Part shown: positions 37,933 through 50,346 of the stretch, piece after piece
Position numbering within the stretch: the first letter of the stretch is position 1
Layout: each line of letters starts with the position of its first letter
The notes under the pieces: generated by a model
Seen by the model: only the letters and a program-made list of their open reading frames with translations
Told to the model about the DNA's origin: nothing
The model's database searches: none
Source of the DNA: Mycobacterium sp. Root265
Lineage (GTDB): Bacteria > Actinomycetota > Actinomycetes > Mycobacteriales > Mycobacteriaceae
DNA length: 64,000 bases
Assembly: GCF_001428895.1 (NCBI RefSeq)
Contig: NZ_LMJA01000001.1
Span: 1,150-65,149 of the forward strand
Direction of reading: 5' to 3'
Translations under genes and position numbers: made by a program

Positions 37933-39744
37933 GTGCTGCGCAGCCATGCCGCCGGATCGTTGCGGTCCACCGACGCCGGTCAGACGGTGACCCTGGCGGG
38001 CTGGGTGGCGCGCCGGCGCGACCACGGCGGTGTCATCTTCATCGACCTGCGCGACGCTGCCGGCGGGCAGGAGAGAAGCGACTCGGGGAGTTGGCAGGGG
38101 ACAGCTCAGGTCGTCTTCCGGGACGCGGCGGTGCTGGAGCAGGCGCACCGGTTGCGGGCCGAATTCTGCGTCGCGGTGACGGGCGTCGTCGAGGTGCGCC
38201 CCGAGGGCAACGCGAACACCGATATCGCCACCGGTGACATCGAGGTCAACGCCACCGAGCTGACGGTGCTAGGGGAGAGCGCACCGCTGCCGTTCCAGCT
38301 CGATGAGACCGCCGGTGAGGAAGCTCGCCTGCGCTACCGCTATCTGGATCTGCGCCGCGAGGGGCCGGGTAACGCAATCCGGTTGCGCTCCAAGGTGAAT
38401 GCCGCCGCCCGCGGCGTGCTGGCCGCGCATGACTTCGTGGAGATCGAGACCCCGACGCTCACCCGGTCGACTCCCGAAGGCGCCCGCGACTTCCTGGTGC
38501 CCGCGCGCCTGCAGCCCGGCTCGTTCTACGCGCTGCCGCAGAGCCCGCAGCTGTTCAAGCAGTTGCTGATGGTCGCGGGCATGGAGCGTTACTACCAGAT
38601 CGCGCGCTGTTACCGCGACGAGGACTTCCGGGCCGACCGCCAGCCCGAGTTCACCCAGCTCGACATGGAGCTGAGCTTCGTCGAGGCCGATGACGTCATC
38701 GCGGTCTCCGAAGAGATCCTCAAGGCGCTGTGGGCGCTGGTGGGCTACGACCTGCCGACGCCGCTGCCGCGGATCAGTTACGCCGACGCCATGCGCCGGT
38801 TCGGCTCGGACAAGCCCGATCTGCGCTTCGAGGTGGAACTCGTGGAGTGCACCGAGTACTTCAAGGACACCACCTTCCGGGTGTTCCAGGCCGACTACGT
38901 CGGCGCCGTCGTGATGGCAGGCGGGGCGTCCCAGCCGCGCCGCACCCTGGACGGCTGGCAGGAGTTCGCCAAGCAGCGCGGACACAAGGGCCTGGCCTAT
39001 GTGCTGGTCGGCGAGGACGGTGAACTGGCCGGCCCGGTCGCCAAGAACCTGACCGACGCCGAGCGCGCCGGGCTGGCGGCTCACGTCGGCGCCCGGCCGG
39101 GGGACTGCATCTTCTTCTCGGCGGGTTCGGCGAAGGCGGGCCGGGCGCTGCTCGGTGCGACCCGCATCGAGATCGCCAAGCGGCTGGATCTGATCGATCC
39201 CGCCGCCTGGGCGTTCACCTGGGTGGTGGACTGGCCGCTGTTCGAGCCCGCCGACGACGCGACGGCCTCCGGTGACGTCGCCGTCGGCTCCGGTGCCTGG
39301 ACCGCCGTGCACCACGCATTCACTGCGCCCCAGCCGCAGTACGAGGCCACCTTCGACACCGAGCCCGGCACCGCTCTGGCCAATGCCTACGACATCGTGT
39401 GCAACGGCAACGAGATCGGCGGCGGGTCGATCCGTATCCACCGCCGCGACGTCCAGGAGCGGGTCTTCGCGATGATGGGCATCGATCACGATGAAGCCCA
39501 GGACAAGTTCGGATTCCTCTTGGACGCCTTCACCTTCGGCGCGCCACCGCACGGCGGCATCGCCTTCGGCTGGGACCGCATCACCGCGCTACTGGCCGGG
39601 GTCGACTCGATTCGCGAGGTCATCGCGTTCCCGAAGTCCGGCGGTGGGGTGGACCCGCTGACCGACGCGCCCGCCCCGATCACCGCGCAGCAGCGTAAAG
39701 AAGCGGGAATAGACGCCAAGCCGGAGAAGCTGGACAAGGCATGA
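37933..39744 (+). CDS. aspS: Aspartyl-tRNA synthetase
   Basis: A 603-residue class II synthetase, the bacterial type with an N-terminal OB-fold anticodon domain and a GAD insertion. Marks are motif 2 [33 protein letters not shown] and motif 3 GGIAFGWDR. In mycobacteria it is expected to be non-discriminating (charging tRNA-Asp and tRNA-Asn). Compared with other mycobacterial sequences I remember, the OB fold has about 12 extra residues (45-56, [12 protein letters not shown]) encoded with rare codons such as AGA. The GTG start has AGGAG 5 nt upstream and TAGACT at about 37891-37896 is a -10 candidate. Confidence 0.95.
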   Translation: MLRSHAAGSLRSTDAGQTVTLAGWVARRRDHGGVIFIDLRDAAGGQERSDSGSWQGTAQVVFRDAAVLEQAHRLRAEFCVAVTGVVEVRPEGNANTDIATGDIEVNATELTVLGESAPLPFQLDETAGEEARLRYRYLDLRREGPGNAIRLRSKVNAAARGVLAAHDFVEIETPTLTRSTPEGARDFLVPARLQPGSFYALPQSPQLFKQLLMVAGMERYYQIARCYRDEDFRADRQPEFTQLDMELSFVEADDVIAVSEEILKALWALVGYDLPTPLPRISYADAMRRFGSDKPDLRFEVELVECTEYFKDTTFRVFQADYVGAVVMAGGASQPRRTLDGWQEFAKQRGHKGLAYVLVGEDGELAGPVAKNLTDAERAGLAAHVGARPGDCIFFSAGSAKAGRALLGATRIEIAKRLDLIDPAAWAFTWVVDWPLFEPADDATASGDVAVGSGAWTAVHHAFTAPQPQYEATFDTEPGTALANAYDIVCNGNEIGGGSIRIHRRDVQERVFAMMGIDHDEAQDKFGFLLDAFTFGAPPHGGIAFGWDRITALLAGVDSIREVIAFPKSGGGVDPLTDAPAPITAQQRKEAGIDAKPEKLDKA

Positions 39745-40202
39745 CCGAACCTGAAAACGGCTTCGACAAGGAAAAGCTGATCGCCGACGCATCGGTGCTC
39801 GACGACTTCAACCGCGGCGTGGTCGAGGAGTTCCGCGCGAACGCCGGCAAGGTGGGCGGACCGTTCGAGGGCGGCACCCTGATCCTGCTGCACACCGTCG
39901 GCGCCAAGTCGGGTCAGCCCCGGCTCTCGCCGCTGGCCTACCTGGAGATCGACGGCAAGGTGCTCATCGTCGGGTCCTACGCCGGTGCCCCGAGCAACCC
40001 GGCGTGGGTGCACAACCTGCGGGCCGATCCGAAGGCGCACATCGAGATCGGCACCGACGCCTACGACGTGACCGCCCGGGAACTGCCCGACGACGAGCGC
40101 GACGCGACCTATCCCAAGATCGTCGAAAAGGCGCCGGTGTTCGCCGAGTACCAGGCCAAGACCTCGCGGGCCATCCCGCTGTTCGAGCTCGTGCGCGCCT
40201 GA
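39741..40202 (+). CDS. F420-dependent nitroreductase/quinone reductase, Ddn-like
   Basis: A 153-residue split-barrel protein of the deazaflavin-dependent nitroreductase family. [50 protein letters not shown] is the family core. It should use F420H2 to reduce quinones or xenobiotics at the membrane. The ATG overlaps the aspS stop (ATGA), so expression is coupled. Confidence 0.9.
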   Translation: MTEPENGFDKEKLIADASVLDDFNRGVVEEFRANAGKVGGPFEGGTLILLHTVGAKSGQPRLSPLAYLEIDGKVLIVGSYAGAPSNPAWVHNLRADPKAHIEIGTDAYDVTARELPDDERDATYPKIVEKAPVFAEYQAKTSRAIPLFELVRA

Positions 40203-40365
40203 TCCGGCGCATCGGGGAGTTTGCCAAACCCTGAGTGTCCGCTGTGTAGTGCAGTACGCTCACCTGCGATATTGCTGAGCGCCGCTTGCCAGACCGCAGA
40301 CGGCCGGACTCTTTGCGGGGGCTGTTGTGCGGAACCGTCTTGCCGGGAAACCCGGCGCGCGGAAC

Positions 40366-40934
40366 ATGGTCGACTACATGGACCACGCGTCGTACATCGC
40401 GCTGCGGGCCCTGCGGCGCGGCCCCGTCGGGCAGTCCGTGTGGACACCCGCGGTAACGCGCTGAACGTCATGACCGTGGATCCGAACACCGTGGTGACCG
40501 ATCTCGGGCCGATGCGTAAGGCCGTCAAGGACGCCCTCGTCGAGATGCAGGCGACCCGGGACGCCATGATGGCGCCGCTGCCGCTGATCCCGTTCGTGCC
40601 CAAGTTCCTGATGGCACAGGTGGAAAAGGCGGTGTTGCAGGAAGGTCAGCCGATCGGCTGTTCGAATGCCGGTGACATGCCGCCCGCGTTGAGCCGGATC
40701 GACGGTACCGAGGCGGACTTCTTCATCGGTCGGATGATCGAGAACGGGGTCACCGAAACGGCTTTCGCACGCCGCGGTGGACACCTGGCACTAGGGGTCA
40801 CCATCACCAACGGCGTCGTCGCCATCAGCATCGCGTCGTGGAAGGTCGGCGGTCCGAACTCGGCGCCTGCCCTGGCGGATGCCGTCACCGCGGCATTCGG
40901 CGATTTCGGGCTGGCGCCGAAGATCGAGTGGTGA
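40366..40934 (+). pseudogene. Collapsed condensation-type acyltransferase (paralogue of 45633-46976)
   Basis: The first 26 codons from ATG 40366 (MVDYMDHASYIALRALRRGPVGQSVW) match the N-terminus of the intact gene at 45633. That frame then hits TGA at 40462-40464. One base out of frame at about 40440, sequence resumes as DTRGNALN and continues to 40934 as a close match to the last ~160 residues of the paralogue (APLPLIPFVPKFLMAQVEKAVL, NGVVAISIASWK). About 250 codons, including the HxxxD active-site motif, are missing. The junction is frameshifted, so no functional enzyme can be made. A frame open from 40221 is a chance extension of the remnant. Confidence 0.85.
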
Positions 40935-40980
40935 TCATGATCAGTCAACATCGACATCGGCGGTCGATGGCGGTGGCGCG

Positions 40981-43596
<2,616 letters not shown>

Positions 43597-43687
43597 CTCC
43601 CTGAACCCCGATCCGGTGTGTGGGCTCAGTATCGACCGGCGGGGGGCACTGGGTCAGCCGATCGCCGACATGGACTGGCGCTCGGGG

Positions 43688-44875
43688 TCAGCCGAGCCGT
43701 TCGATGATGGTGGCGTTGGCCATGCCGCCGCCCTCACACATCGTCTGCAGGCCGTAGCGGGCCCCGCGCTGCTCCAGTGCATTGACCAAGGTGGTCATGA
43801 TGCGCGCGCCGCTCGCCCCCAGCGGGTGGCCGATGGCGATGGCGCCGCCGTTGACGTTCACCTTCGCCAGATCGGCACCGGTATCGGCGGCCCAGCTCAG
43901 CACGACCGGCGCGAAGGCCTCGTTCACCTCGAACAGGTCGATATCGGCCAGCGTCAGGCCTGCACGCCGCAGCACCTTCTCGGTGGCCGGGATGACGCCG
44001 GTCAGCATGTAGAGCGGATCGGAGCCCACCACGGTGGTGGTGTGGATCCGGGCCAGCGGACGCAGACCCAGCCGTTTGGCGGTCGCGCCGCTGGTGATCA
44101 TCACCGCGGCGCTGCCGTCGGACAGCGGCGACGAGTTGCCCGGGGTGATCTCCCAGTTGATCTGCGGGAAGCGAGCCGCGTACGCCTCGTTGTAGAACGC
44201 CGGCCGCAGCCCGGCCAGGGTCTCCACGGTGGTGCCGGGACGGATGATCTCATCGGTGCTCAGCCCGGCGATCGGTGCGAGTTCGGCGTTGAACAAGCCG
44301 GCCTTGGTGGCCGCCGCCGCCTTCTCGTGGCTGCTCGCCGAGAACTCGTCGAGCTGAACGCGCGACAGGTTCCACTTGGCGGCGATCAGTTCGGCGCTGA
44401 TGCCCTGCGGTACCAGGCCGTCGGGGTAGCGGGCGGCCATGTCCAGGCCGAACGGGTCGCTGCCGGGCAGTACCGAGGAGCCCATCGGCACCCGCGACAT
44501 CGACTCGACACCCGAAGCGATCACGATGTCGTAGGCCCCGGCGAGTACACCCTGGGCCGCGAAGCTGATGGCCTGCTGGCTGCTCCCGCACTGGCGGTCC
44601 ACCGTGGTGCCCGGCACCGACTCCGGGAATCCGGCGCCCAGCAGGGCATTCCGGGCAATGTTCACCGACTGATCGCCGACCTGTGTGACCGCGCCTGCGA
44701 TGACGTCGTCGACCAGGGCCGGGTCGACGCCGGTCCGTGCGATCAGCTCGCGGAGGCTGTGGGCCAGCAGATCGGCGGGCAGCACTCCGTGCAACGCACC
44801 GTTGGCCTTCCCCTTACCGACCGGTGTCCGGACGGCACCGACGATGACCGCGTCACGATCCGAGAATCCCGACAT
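43688..44875 (-). CDS. Acetyl-CoA C-acyltransferase (thiolase)
   Basis: A 395-residue thiolase. The nucleophile is Cys96 in VDRQCGSSQQ, followed by VNVNGGAIAIGHPLGASGAR with the catalytic His, and the second cysteine in MCEGGGMANA. It should cleave 3-ketoacyl-CoA in a degradation pathway (or condense two acyl-CoAs). GAGGAGC precedes the ATG by a few bases. It is divergent from an HxlR-type regulator with a palindrome between them. Confidence 0.92.
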   Translation of the reverse strand: MSGFSDRDAVIVGAVRTPVGKGKANGALHGVLPADLLAHSLRELIARTGVDPALVDDVIAGAVTQVGDQSVNIARNALLGAGFPESVPGTTVDRQCGSSQQAISFAAQGVLAGAYDIVIASGVESMSRVPMGSSVLPGSDPFGLDMAARYPDGLVPQGISAELIAAKWNLSRVQLDEFSASSHEKAAAATKAGLFNAELAPIAGLSTDEIIRPGTTVETLAGLRPAFYNEAYAARFPQINWEITPGNSSPLSDGSAAVMITSGATAKRLGLRPLARIHTTTVVGSDPLYMLTGVIPATEKVLRRAGLTLADIDLFEVNEAFAPVVLSWAADTGADLAKVNVNGGAIAIGHPLGASGARIMTTLVNALEQRGARYGLQTMCEGGGMANATIIERLG

Positions 44876-44971
44876 TTCTGCTCCTCAATAACTCGTCGCT
44901 GAGTACTGCTCTCTATACTTAGATGTAACACCTAGGTCTAGTTACAACAACCCAGCTTCGGAGTGATCTAC
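44876..44971. promoter_or_regulatory. Divergent thiolase/HxlR promoter region with palindrome
   Basis: TGTAAC (44924-44929) and GTTACA (44941-44946) are perfect inverted arms 11 bp apart, with an inner CCTAGG at 44931-44936. The position between two divergent start codons suggests an operator for the HxlR-type protein controlling both genes. AT-rich sequence at 44911-44922 is a candidate -10 area for the thiolase. Confidence 0.6.
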
Positions 44972-45469
44972 ATGACAGTGCTGCAGGGCCCGCTGGCCGA
45001 TCGTGACGCGTGGTCGGCCATCGGGGAGTGTCCGATCGAGAAGACGATGACCGTGGCGGGCCAGAAGTCGGCGATGCTGATCATGCGGGAGGCCTATTAC
45101 GGCACAACCCGATTCGACGATTTCTCCAAGCGGGTCGGCATCACCAAAGCCGCGACCTCGGCGCGGCTGTCCGAGCTCGTGAGCGCGGGTTTGCTGGAAA
45201 AGCGGCCCTACCGGGAATCCGGGCAGCGGGAGCGCCAGGAGTATGTGCTCACCCCGGCCGGCGTCGACTTCATGCCGGTGGTCTTCTCGATGTTCGAATG
45301 GGGCCGCAGGCATCTGCCCTACAACGGCCGGCTGCAGCTGACCCACCTCGGCTGCGATGCCGAGGCCCACGTCGAGATCGTTTGCGAAAAAGGGCATTCC
45401 GTGGGTTTTGCCGAGTTGGGGATGCGCCTGGTCCGCAGGGCCGGGGCACCCGCGACGGGTCAGGTGTAG
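44972..45469 (+). CDS. HxlR-family winged-helix regulator
   Basis: A 165-residue regulator. A winged helix (about 15-105) includes ECPIEKTMTVAGQKSAMLIMREAYYGTTRFDDFSKRVGITKAATSARLSELV, and QEYVLTPAGVDFMPVV is typical of HxlR proteins. The C-terminal 50 residues hold two cysteines (LGCDAEAHVEIVCEKGH), perhaps a metal or redox site. The ATG is chosen because GGAG lies about 8 nt upstream. An in-frame GTG at 44963 is the alternative. Likely regulator of the divergent thiolase gene. Confidence 0.85.
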   Translation: MTVLQGPLADRDAWSAIGECPIEKTMTVAGQKSAMLIMREAYYGTTRFDDFSKRVGITKAATSARLSELVSAGLLEKRPYRESGQRERQEYVLTPAGVDFMPVVFSMFEWGRRHLPYNGRLQLTHLGCDAEAHVEIVCEKGHSVGFAELGMRLVRRAGAPATGQV

Positions 45470-45591
45470 CCGCCCGCCGGCGACGGTTTCGGGTTATTGT
45501 CGGCCGACTTCCAGGCATTGCCGCCCGCGATATTGACAGATTCGTTAAAATTCGTCAGCTACGTCGATCAGGTGTACGGGGGGGCCCGCAC

Positions 45592-45636
45592 ATGGCGACG
45601 GATATTTCCGTGTCAAGAGAGGCCCCGGCAATATGA
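45592..45636 (+). CDS. Possible 14-codon leader ORF upstream of the acyltransferase
   Basis: ATG 45592 opens a short frame (MATDISVSREAPAI) whose TGA overlaps the acyltransferase ATG as ATGA. A run of seven G residues lies about 6 nt before it. The exact start-stop coupling suggests that translation of the peptide could deliver ribosomes to the main gene. Coding cannot be shown from so short a frame. Confidence 0.35.
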   Translation: MATDISVSREAPAI

Positions 45637-46976
45637 CGTACCCGGCTGACAACACGCTGGCATATATGGACCAGGGTTCCTACCTGGGTTTGCGGGCGCT
45701 TCGCCGCGGGCCGGTGATCCAGTACGTGTGGATCTACGAGCGCGGCGTCGACATGGACGGGCTGCGGCGGTTCCACCGCAATCTCGCAAACGGGCTGCTC
45801 GGCAGGCGGGTCGAACGCTCGTCGCTCCCGTTCGGGCGCCACCACTGGGTGTCCTCCGGTGAGCCGGGCGGTATCGACATCTCCGCGGCCGAGCGCCGCC
45901 GCGACGAGGTCTGGGATTTCGTCAACGAGCGCGCCGACGTGCCGGTGGACCCCGAGTACGGCCCGCCGTGGCATATCGGGGTTCAGCCACTCGTGGAAGG
46001 TGGCGCTGTGGTCACCCTGGTGGTGTCGCACACCGTCGCCGACGCCGGCGCCCTGATCGAATCGATCACGCACGCCGTCAACGGCACCGGCCGGGATCTC
46101 GACTACCCCGCTCCGCGGTCGCGCACCCGCGCGCAGGCGCTGCGGCAGGACGCCCGCACCACCGTGCGGGCGCTGCGCGACGTTCCGGCCGCGGCGCTGG
46201 GAGCGGTACGGATCGCCCGTGAGCAGTCTGCGGAACTGTCCGAATCGGCGAAGGCCGTCGCGCCCGTCTCCTCGGTACGGCACCCGCAGCAGGCGGTGCA
46301 CCTGCCGACCATCTCGGTGCGCGTCGACCAGGCCGAGTGGGAGGCCCGCGCCAAGGCGCTCGGTGGGTCCAGCAATGTGCTGCTGGCCGGCATCGCCGCG
46401 CGCGTCGGCGCCATCGTCGGGCGAGTCGACGCGGACGGCAAGGCCATGCTCTCGCTGCCGGTCAGCGAACGCGTCGACGGCGACACCCGGGGCAACGCAC
46501 TCAACACCATCACGGTGATGGCCGACGGGCGACGGGCGCCGGACGATTTCAGCGAGATCCGGGCCGGCATCAAGGCCGCGCTCACCGAACTGGCCGGCAA
46601 GCGCGAGTGGCTGCTGGCCCCGCTGCCGCTGGTCCCGTACTCCCCGAAATTCCTGCTGCGCCGCCTGGAGAAGCTGGTTCTCAAGGTCGGCAAGCCCATC
46701 GGGTCCTCCAACAGCGGCCCGCTGCCCGACGAGGTCAACCGCCCGGACGGGACCCCCGCGGACCTGTTCGTCGCGGGCTCGCCGGAGCCCGGGCTCACCG
46801 CAGGTGACCTGGAGCGGATGGGTGGCCGGATGCTGGTCGCCGCGGGCACCGTCGGGGGTGCGGTATGCATCTCGGTGGCGTCCTGGGAGCCCGGCGCTCC
46901 GAATACCAAAGAGGCCCTTATGCAATCGGTCAAGGAAGCCTTCTATGATTTCGATCTGACCGCGGAGATGGAGTAG
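45633..46976 (+). CDS. Condensation-type (PapA/WS-DGAT-like) acyltransferase
   Basis: A 447-residue protein of the CoA-dependent acyltransferase superfamily. The active-site motif appears as SHTVADAG (His133, Asp137), a variant of HHxxxDG. LPVSERVDGDTRGNALNTITV is the conserved late segment that in this family shapes the channel. It probably transfers an acyl group to a lipid alcohol, but donor and acceptor are unknown. No membrane segment is evident. A closely related copy at 40366 is a pseudogene. GAGAGG lies about 10 nt before the ATG and TTGACA at 45533-45538 is a -35 candidate. Confidence 0.8.
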   Translation: MTYPADNTLAYMDQGSYLGLRALRRGPVIQYVWIYERGVDMDGLRRFHRNLANGLLGRRVERSSLPFGRHHWVSSGEPGGIDISAAERRRDEVWDFVNERADVPVDPEYGPPWHIGVQPLVEGGAVVTLVVSHTVADAGALIESITHAVNGTGRDLDYPAPRSRTRAQALRQDARTTVRALRDVPAAALGAVRIAREQSAELSESAKAVAPVSSVRHPQQAVHLPTISVRVDQAEWEARAKALGGSSNVLLAGIAARVGAIVGRVDADGKAMLSLPVSERVDGDTRGNALNTITVMADGRRAPDDFSEIRAGIKAALTELAGKREWLLAPLPLVPYSPKFLLRRLEKLVLKVGKPIGSSNSGPLPDEVNRPDGTPADLFVAGSPEPGLTAGDLERMGGRMLVAAGTVGGAVCISVASWEPGAPNTKEALMQSVKEAFYDFDLTAEME

Positions 46977-47031
46977 CGCCCGCGGCCACGCACAATGCGA
47001 TCCCGCGCTACCTGTGATGGGATCGGACGCT

Positions 47032-50000
47032 ATGGGAATCAAAGTGGCGCTGGAGCACCGGACCACCTATACCTTCGACAGGTTGGTGGACGTGCACCCG
47101 CACGTGGTGCGGCTGCGTCCGGCCCCGCACTCACGGACCCCGATCGAGGCGTACTCGCTGCAGGTCGAACCGGCCGACCATTTCGTCAACTGGCAGCAGG
47201 ACGCCTTCGGTAACTTCGTGGCCCGGCTGGTGTTCCCGAACCGCGCCCGCAGCCTCAGCATCACCGTCGGGCTGATCGCCGACCTGAAGGTGATCAACCC
47301 GTTCGACTTCTTCATCGAGGAATGGGCGGAGAAGTTCCCCTTCGAATACCCCGAGGACCTGCTCGCCGACCTGGAGCCCTTCCTGCGGCCGGTCGACGAG
47401 GACGGCGTCGGGTCCGGTCCCGGTGACCTCACCAGGTCCTGGGTGCAGCATTTCTCCACCGCGCCGGGCACCCGCACGATCGACTTCCTGGTGAAGCTCA
47501 ACGCCGCCGTCCGGGCCGACGTGGGTTACAGCGTCCGGATGGAACCCGGCGTGCAGACACCGGATTTCACGCTGCAGACCGGGATCGGCTCCTGCCGTGA
47601 CTCGGCGTGGCTGATGGTCTCCATCCTGCGCCAGCTCGGCCTGGCGGCGCGCTTCGTCTCCGGCTACCTGGTGCAGCTGACCTCGGACGTCGAGGCGCTC
47701 GACGGCCCCTCCGGGCCGGCCGCCGACTTCACCGACCTGCACGCGTGGACCGAGGTCTACATTCCCGGCGCCGGTTGGATCGGCCTGGATCCCACGTCGG
47801 CCCTGTTCGCCGGCGAAGGCCACATCCCGCTGTCGGCGACCCCGCACCCCGCGTCCGCGGCGCCCATCACCGGTGCTGTCGGGCCGTGCGAATCGACGCT
47901 CGACTTCGCCAACATCGTGACCCGTATCCACGAGGATCCTCGGGTCACGCTGCCGTACACGCCCGAAGCGTGGAAGGCCATCAACGCCCTCGGCGCGCAG
48001 ATCGACGAACGTCTGGTTGCCGGTGACGTACGCCTGACCGTCGGCGGCGAACCCACTTTCGTGTCGATCGACAACCAGACCGACCCGGAATGGCTCACCA
48101 CCGCCGATGGCCCGCACAAGCGTGAGCGCGCTTCGGTGCTGGCCGAGCGGCTTCGCAAGGTGTGGGCGCCCAACGGCCTGGTGCAGCGCAGCCAGGGCAA
48201 GTGGTACCCGGGAGAACCGTTGCCGCGCTGGCAGATCGGCCTGATCTGGCGCACCGACGGTGAGCCGCTCTGGAACGATCCGACGTTGCTGGCAGACCCC
48301 TGGGCGGAGGCGAAGGCCGATGACGCGCCCTCCGATGCCGGCGCCCGCCTGCTCGGGTTCATCGCCGATGGGCTGGGACTGCCCGCCACCCAGGTGCGGG
48401 CCGCCTACGAGGACCCGCTGGAGCGTCTGGCCGCCGCGGTGCGTCGCCCCGCCGGGGATCCCGTCGCCACCGGCGACGACCTCACCGAGGATGACACCGC
48501 GCGGCGCGCCAAGCTGCTCGCCCGGCTCGACGAATCGACCGAGGAGCCCGCCGCCTACGTCCTGCCGCTGCACCGCAGGGACGACGAGTCCGGGTGGGCG
48601 AGCGCCGACTGGCAGCTGCGCCGCGGACGAATCGTATTGCTGGCCGGTGATTCCCCGGCCGGCCTGCGGCTGCCGCTGAACTCGATCAGCTGGCGGGCGC
48701 CACGGCCGGACTTCGATGCCGATCCGACCGCGCAGCGCGCCGCACTGCGCACCGGCGCGGTCGCCGACTCGCCGGCACCCGTGGAGGACGCCGATGAGGC
48801 CCCGACCACCGCGCTGGTCGTCGAGGTGCGCGACGGGGTGCTCTACGTCTATCTGCCGCCCACCACCGATCTGGACCATTTCGTCGAACTGGTGTCCCGG
48901 ATCGAGCAGGCCGCGGCCGCCATCGCCGTGCCGGTGGTCATCGAGGGCTACGGACCGCCGCGCGACGGGCGGATCACGTCGATGAGCGTCACCCCCGACC
49001 CCGGCGTCATCGAGGTCAATGTGGCGCCCACCAGCAGCTTCGCCGAGCAGAAGGCGCAGCTGGAGACGCTCTACGAGGAGGCCCGGCAAGCCAGGCTGTC
49101 CACGGAGGCGTTCGACGTGGACGGCACCCACGGCGGTACCGGCGGTGGCAACCACATCACCCTGGGCGGTGTCACACCCGCCGATTCGCCGATGCTGCGC
49201 CGTCCCGACCTGCTGGTGTCGATGCTGACCTACTGGCAGCGCCACCCCGCACTGTCGTATCTGTTCTCCGGCCGCTTCATCGGCACCACCTCCCAGGCCC
49301 CGCGGGTGGACGAGGGTCGCGCGGAATCGTTGTACGAGTTGGAGATCGCGTTCGCCGAGATCGCCCGGCTGGCAGAGGAAGACGCCGACACCGCCTGGAT
49401 CACCGACCGGGCGCTGCGCCATCTGCTCACCGATATCACCGGCAACACCCACCGCGCCGAATTCTGCATCGACAAGCTCTACAGCCCGGACAGTCCCACC
49501 GGCCGGCTCGGCCTGCTGGAACTGCGCGGGTTCGAGATGCCGCCGCATCATCAAATGGCGATGGTGCAGTCGCTGCTGGTGCGTTCGCTGATCTCGTGGT
49601 TCTGGGACGAGCCGCTCAAGATGCCGCTGATTCGGCACGGCGACAACCTGCACGGGCGATACCTTCTGCCGCACTTCATCATTCAAGACATCGCCGATGT
49701 GGCGGCCGACCTGCGGGCGCACGGCGTGAAGTTCGATACCAGCTGGCTGGACCCGTTCACCGAGTTCCGGTTCCCGCGCATCGGTACCGCGGTGTTCGAC
49801 GGCGTCGAGATCGAACTGCGCGGTGCCATCGAACCCTGGAACGTGCTCGGTGAGGAGTCCGCCGGAACCGGGACCGCCCGCTACGTCGATTCCTCGGTGG
49901 AGCGCATCCAGGTGCGCCTCGTCGGCGCCGACCGGCACCGCTACATCGTCACCGCGAACGGTCACCCGATACCGCTGCTGGCCACCGACAAGACCGACAT

Positions 50001-50346
50001 CCAGGTCGGCGGCGTGCGGTACCGGGCCTGGCAGCCGCCCAGCGCGCTGCACCCGACCATCACCGTCGACGGTCCGCTGCGTTTCGAACTCGTCGACACC
50101 ATGACCGGCACATCGCGCGGTGGCTGCACCTATCACGTCGCGCACCCCGGGGGCCGGGCCTATGACAGCCCGCCGGTCAACGCGGTGGAGGCCGAGTCCC
50201 GGCGTGGGCGCCGCTTCGAGGCGACGGGATTCACACCCGGACGTGTGGATATGTCGGATCTGCGGGAGAAGCAGGCGCGCCAGTCGACCGACACGGGCGC
50301 GCCCGGCATCCTGGACCTGCGCCGGGTGCGTACCGTTCTGCGTTGA
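47032..50346 (+). CDS. Transglutaminase-like/DUF2126 putative amidoligase (Rv2566-like)
   Basis: A 1104-residue two-part enzyme. Residues 1-275 are a bacterial transglutaminase-like domain with its N-terminal beta domain and an intact triad (C188 in GSCRDSAW, H237 in DLHAWTE, D253 in GLDP). Residues about 320-1090 match DUF2126, a putative glutamine-synthetase-like amidoligase (VGGEPTFVSIDNQTDPEW, HRAEFCIDKLYSP, LELRGFEMPPHHQMAMVQ). It may both cleave and form amide bonds on a peptide. The ATG at 47032 (MGIKVALEH) is preferred over the GTG at 47014. The stop overlaps the next ATG by one base. First of four co-oriented genes. Confidence 0.87.
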   Translation: MGIKVALEHRTTYTFDRLVDVHPHVVRLRPAPHSRTPIEAYSLQVEPADHFVNWQQDAFGNFVARLVFPNRARSLSITVGLIADLKVINPFDFFIEEWAEKFPFEYPEDLLADLEPFLRPVDEDGVGSGPGDLTRSWVQHFSTAPGTRTIDFLVKLNAAVRADVGYSVRMEPGVQTPDFTLQTGIGSCRDSAWLMVSILRQLGLAARFVSGYLVQLTSDVEALDGPSGPAADFTDLHAWTEVYIPGAGWIGLDPTSALFAGEGHIPLSATPHPASAAPITGAVGPCESTLDFANIVTRIHEDPRVTLPYTPEAWKAINALGAQIDERLVAGDVRLTVGGEPTFVSIDNQTDPEWLTTADGPHKRERASVLAERLRKVWAPNGLVQRSQGKWYPGEPLPRWQIGLIWRTDGEPLWNDPTLLADPWAEAKADDAPSDAGARLLGFIADGLGLPATQVRAAYEDPLERLAAAVRRPAGDPVATGDDLTEDDTARRAKLLARLDESTEEPAAYVLPLHRRDDESGWASADWQLRRGRIVLLAGDSPAGLRLPLNSISWRAPRPDFDADPTAQRAALRTGAVADSPAPVEDADEAPTTALVVEVRDGVLYVYLPPTTDLDHFVELVSRIEQAAAAIAVPVVIEGYGPPRDGRITSMSVTPDPGVIEVNVAPTSSFAEQKAQLETLYEEARQARLSTEAFDVDGTHGGTGGGNHITLGGVTPADSPMLRRPDLLVSMLTYWQRHPALSYLFSGRFIGTTSQAPRVDEGRAESLYELEIAFAEIARLAEEDADTAWITDRALRHLLTDITGNTHRAEFCIDKLYSPDSPTGRLGLLELRGFEMPPHHQMAMVQSLLVRSLISWFWDEPLKMPLIRHGDNLHGRYLLPHFIIQDIADVAADLRAHGVKFDTSWLDPFTEFRFPRIGTAVFDGVEIELRGAIEPWNVLGEESAGTGTARYVDSSVERIQVRLVGADRHRYIVTANGHPIPLLATDKTDIQVGGVRYRAWQPPSALHPTITVDGPLRFELVDTMTGTSRGGCTYHVAHPGGRAYDSPPVNAVEAESRRGRRFEATGFTPGRVDMSDLREKQARQSTDTGAPGILDLRRVRTVLR

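Noticed and set aside
40221-40365. Cysteine-rich N-terminal extension of the acyltransferase remnant
   Set aside because: It matches nothing in the paralogue and is the chance open frame upstream of the frameshift junction; the real N-terminal remnant is in another frame from 40366.
47131-50145. A roughly 1000-codon open frame antisense to the DUF2126 gene
   Set aside because: Its translation is Arg/Gly/Val/Asp-rich without family motifs, a typical GC-rich shadow, while the plus frame has intact catalytic motifs and coupled neighbours.
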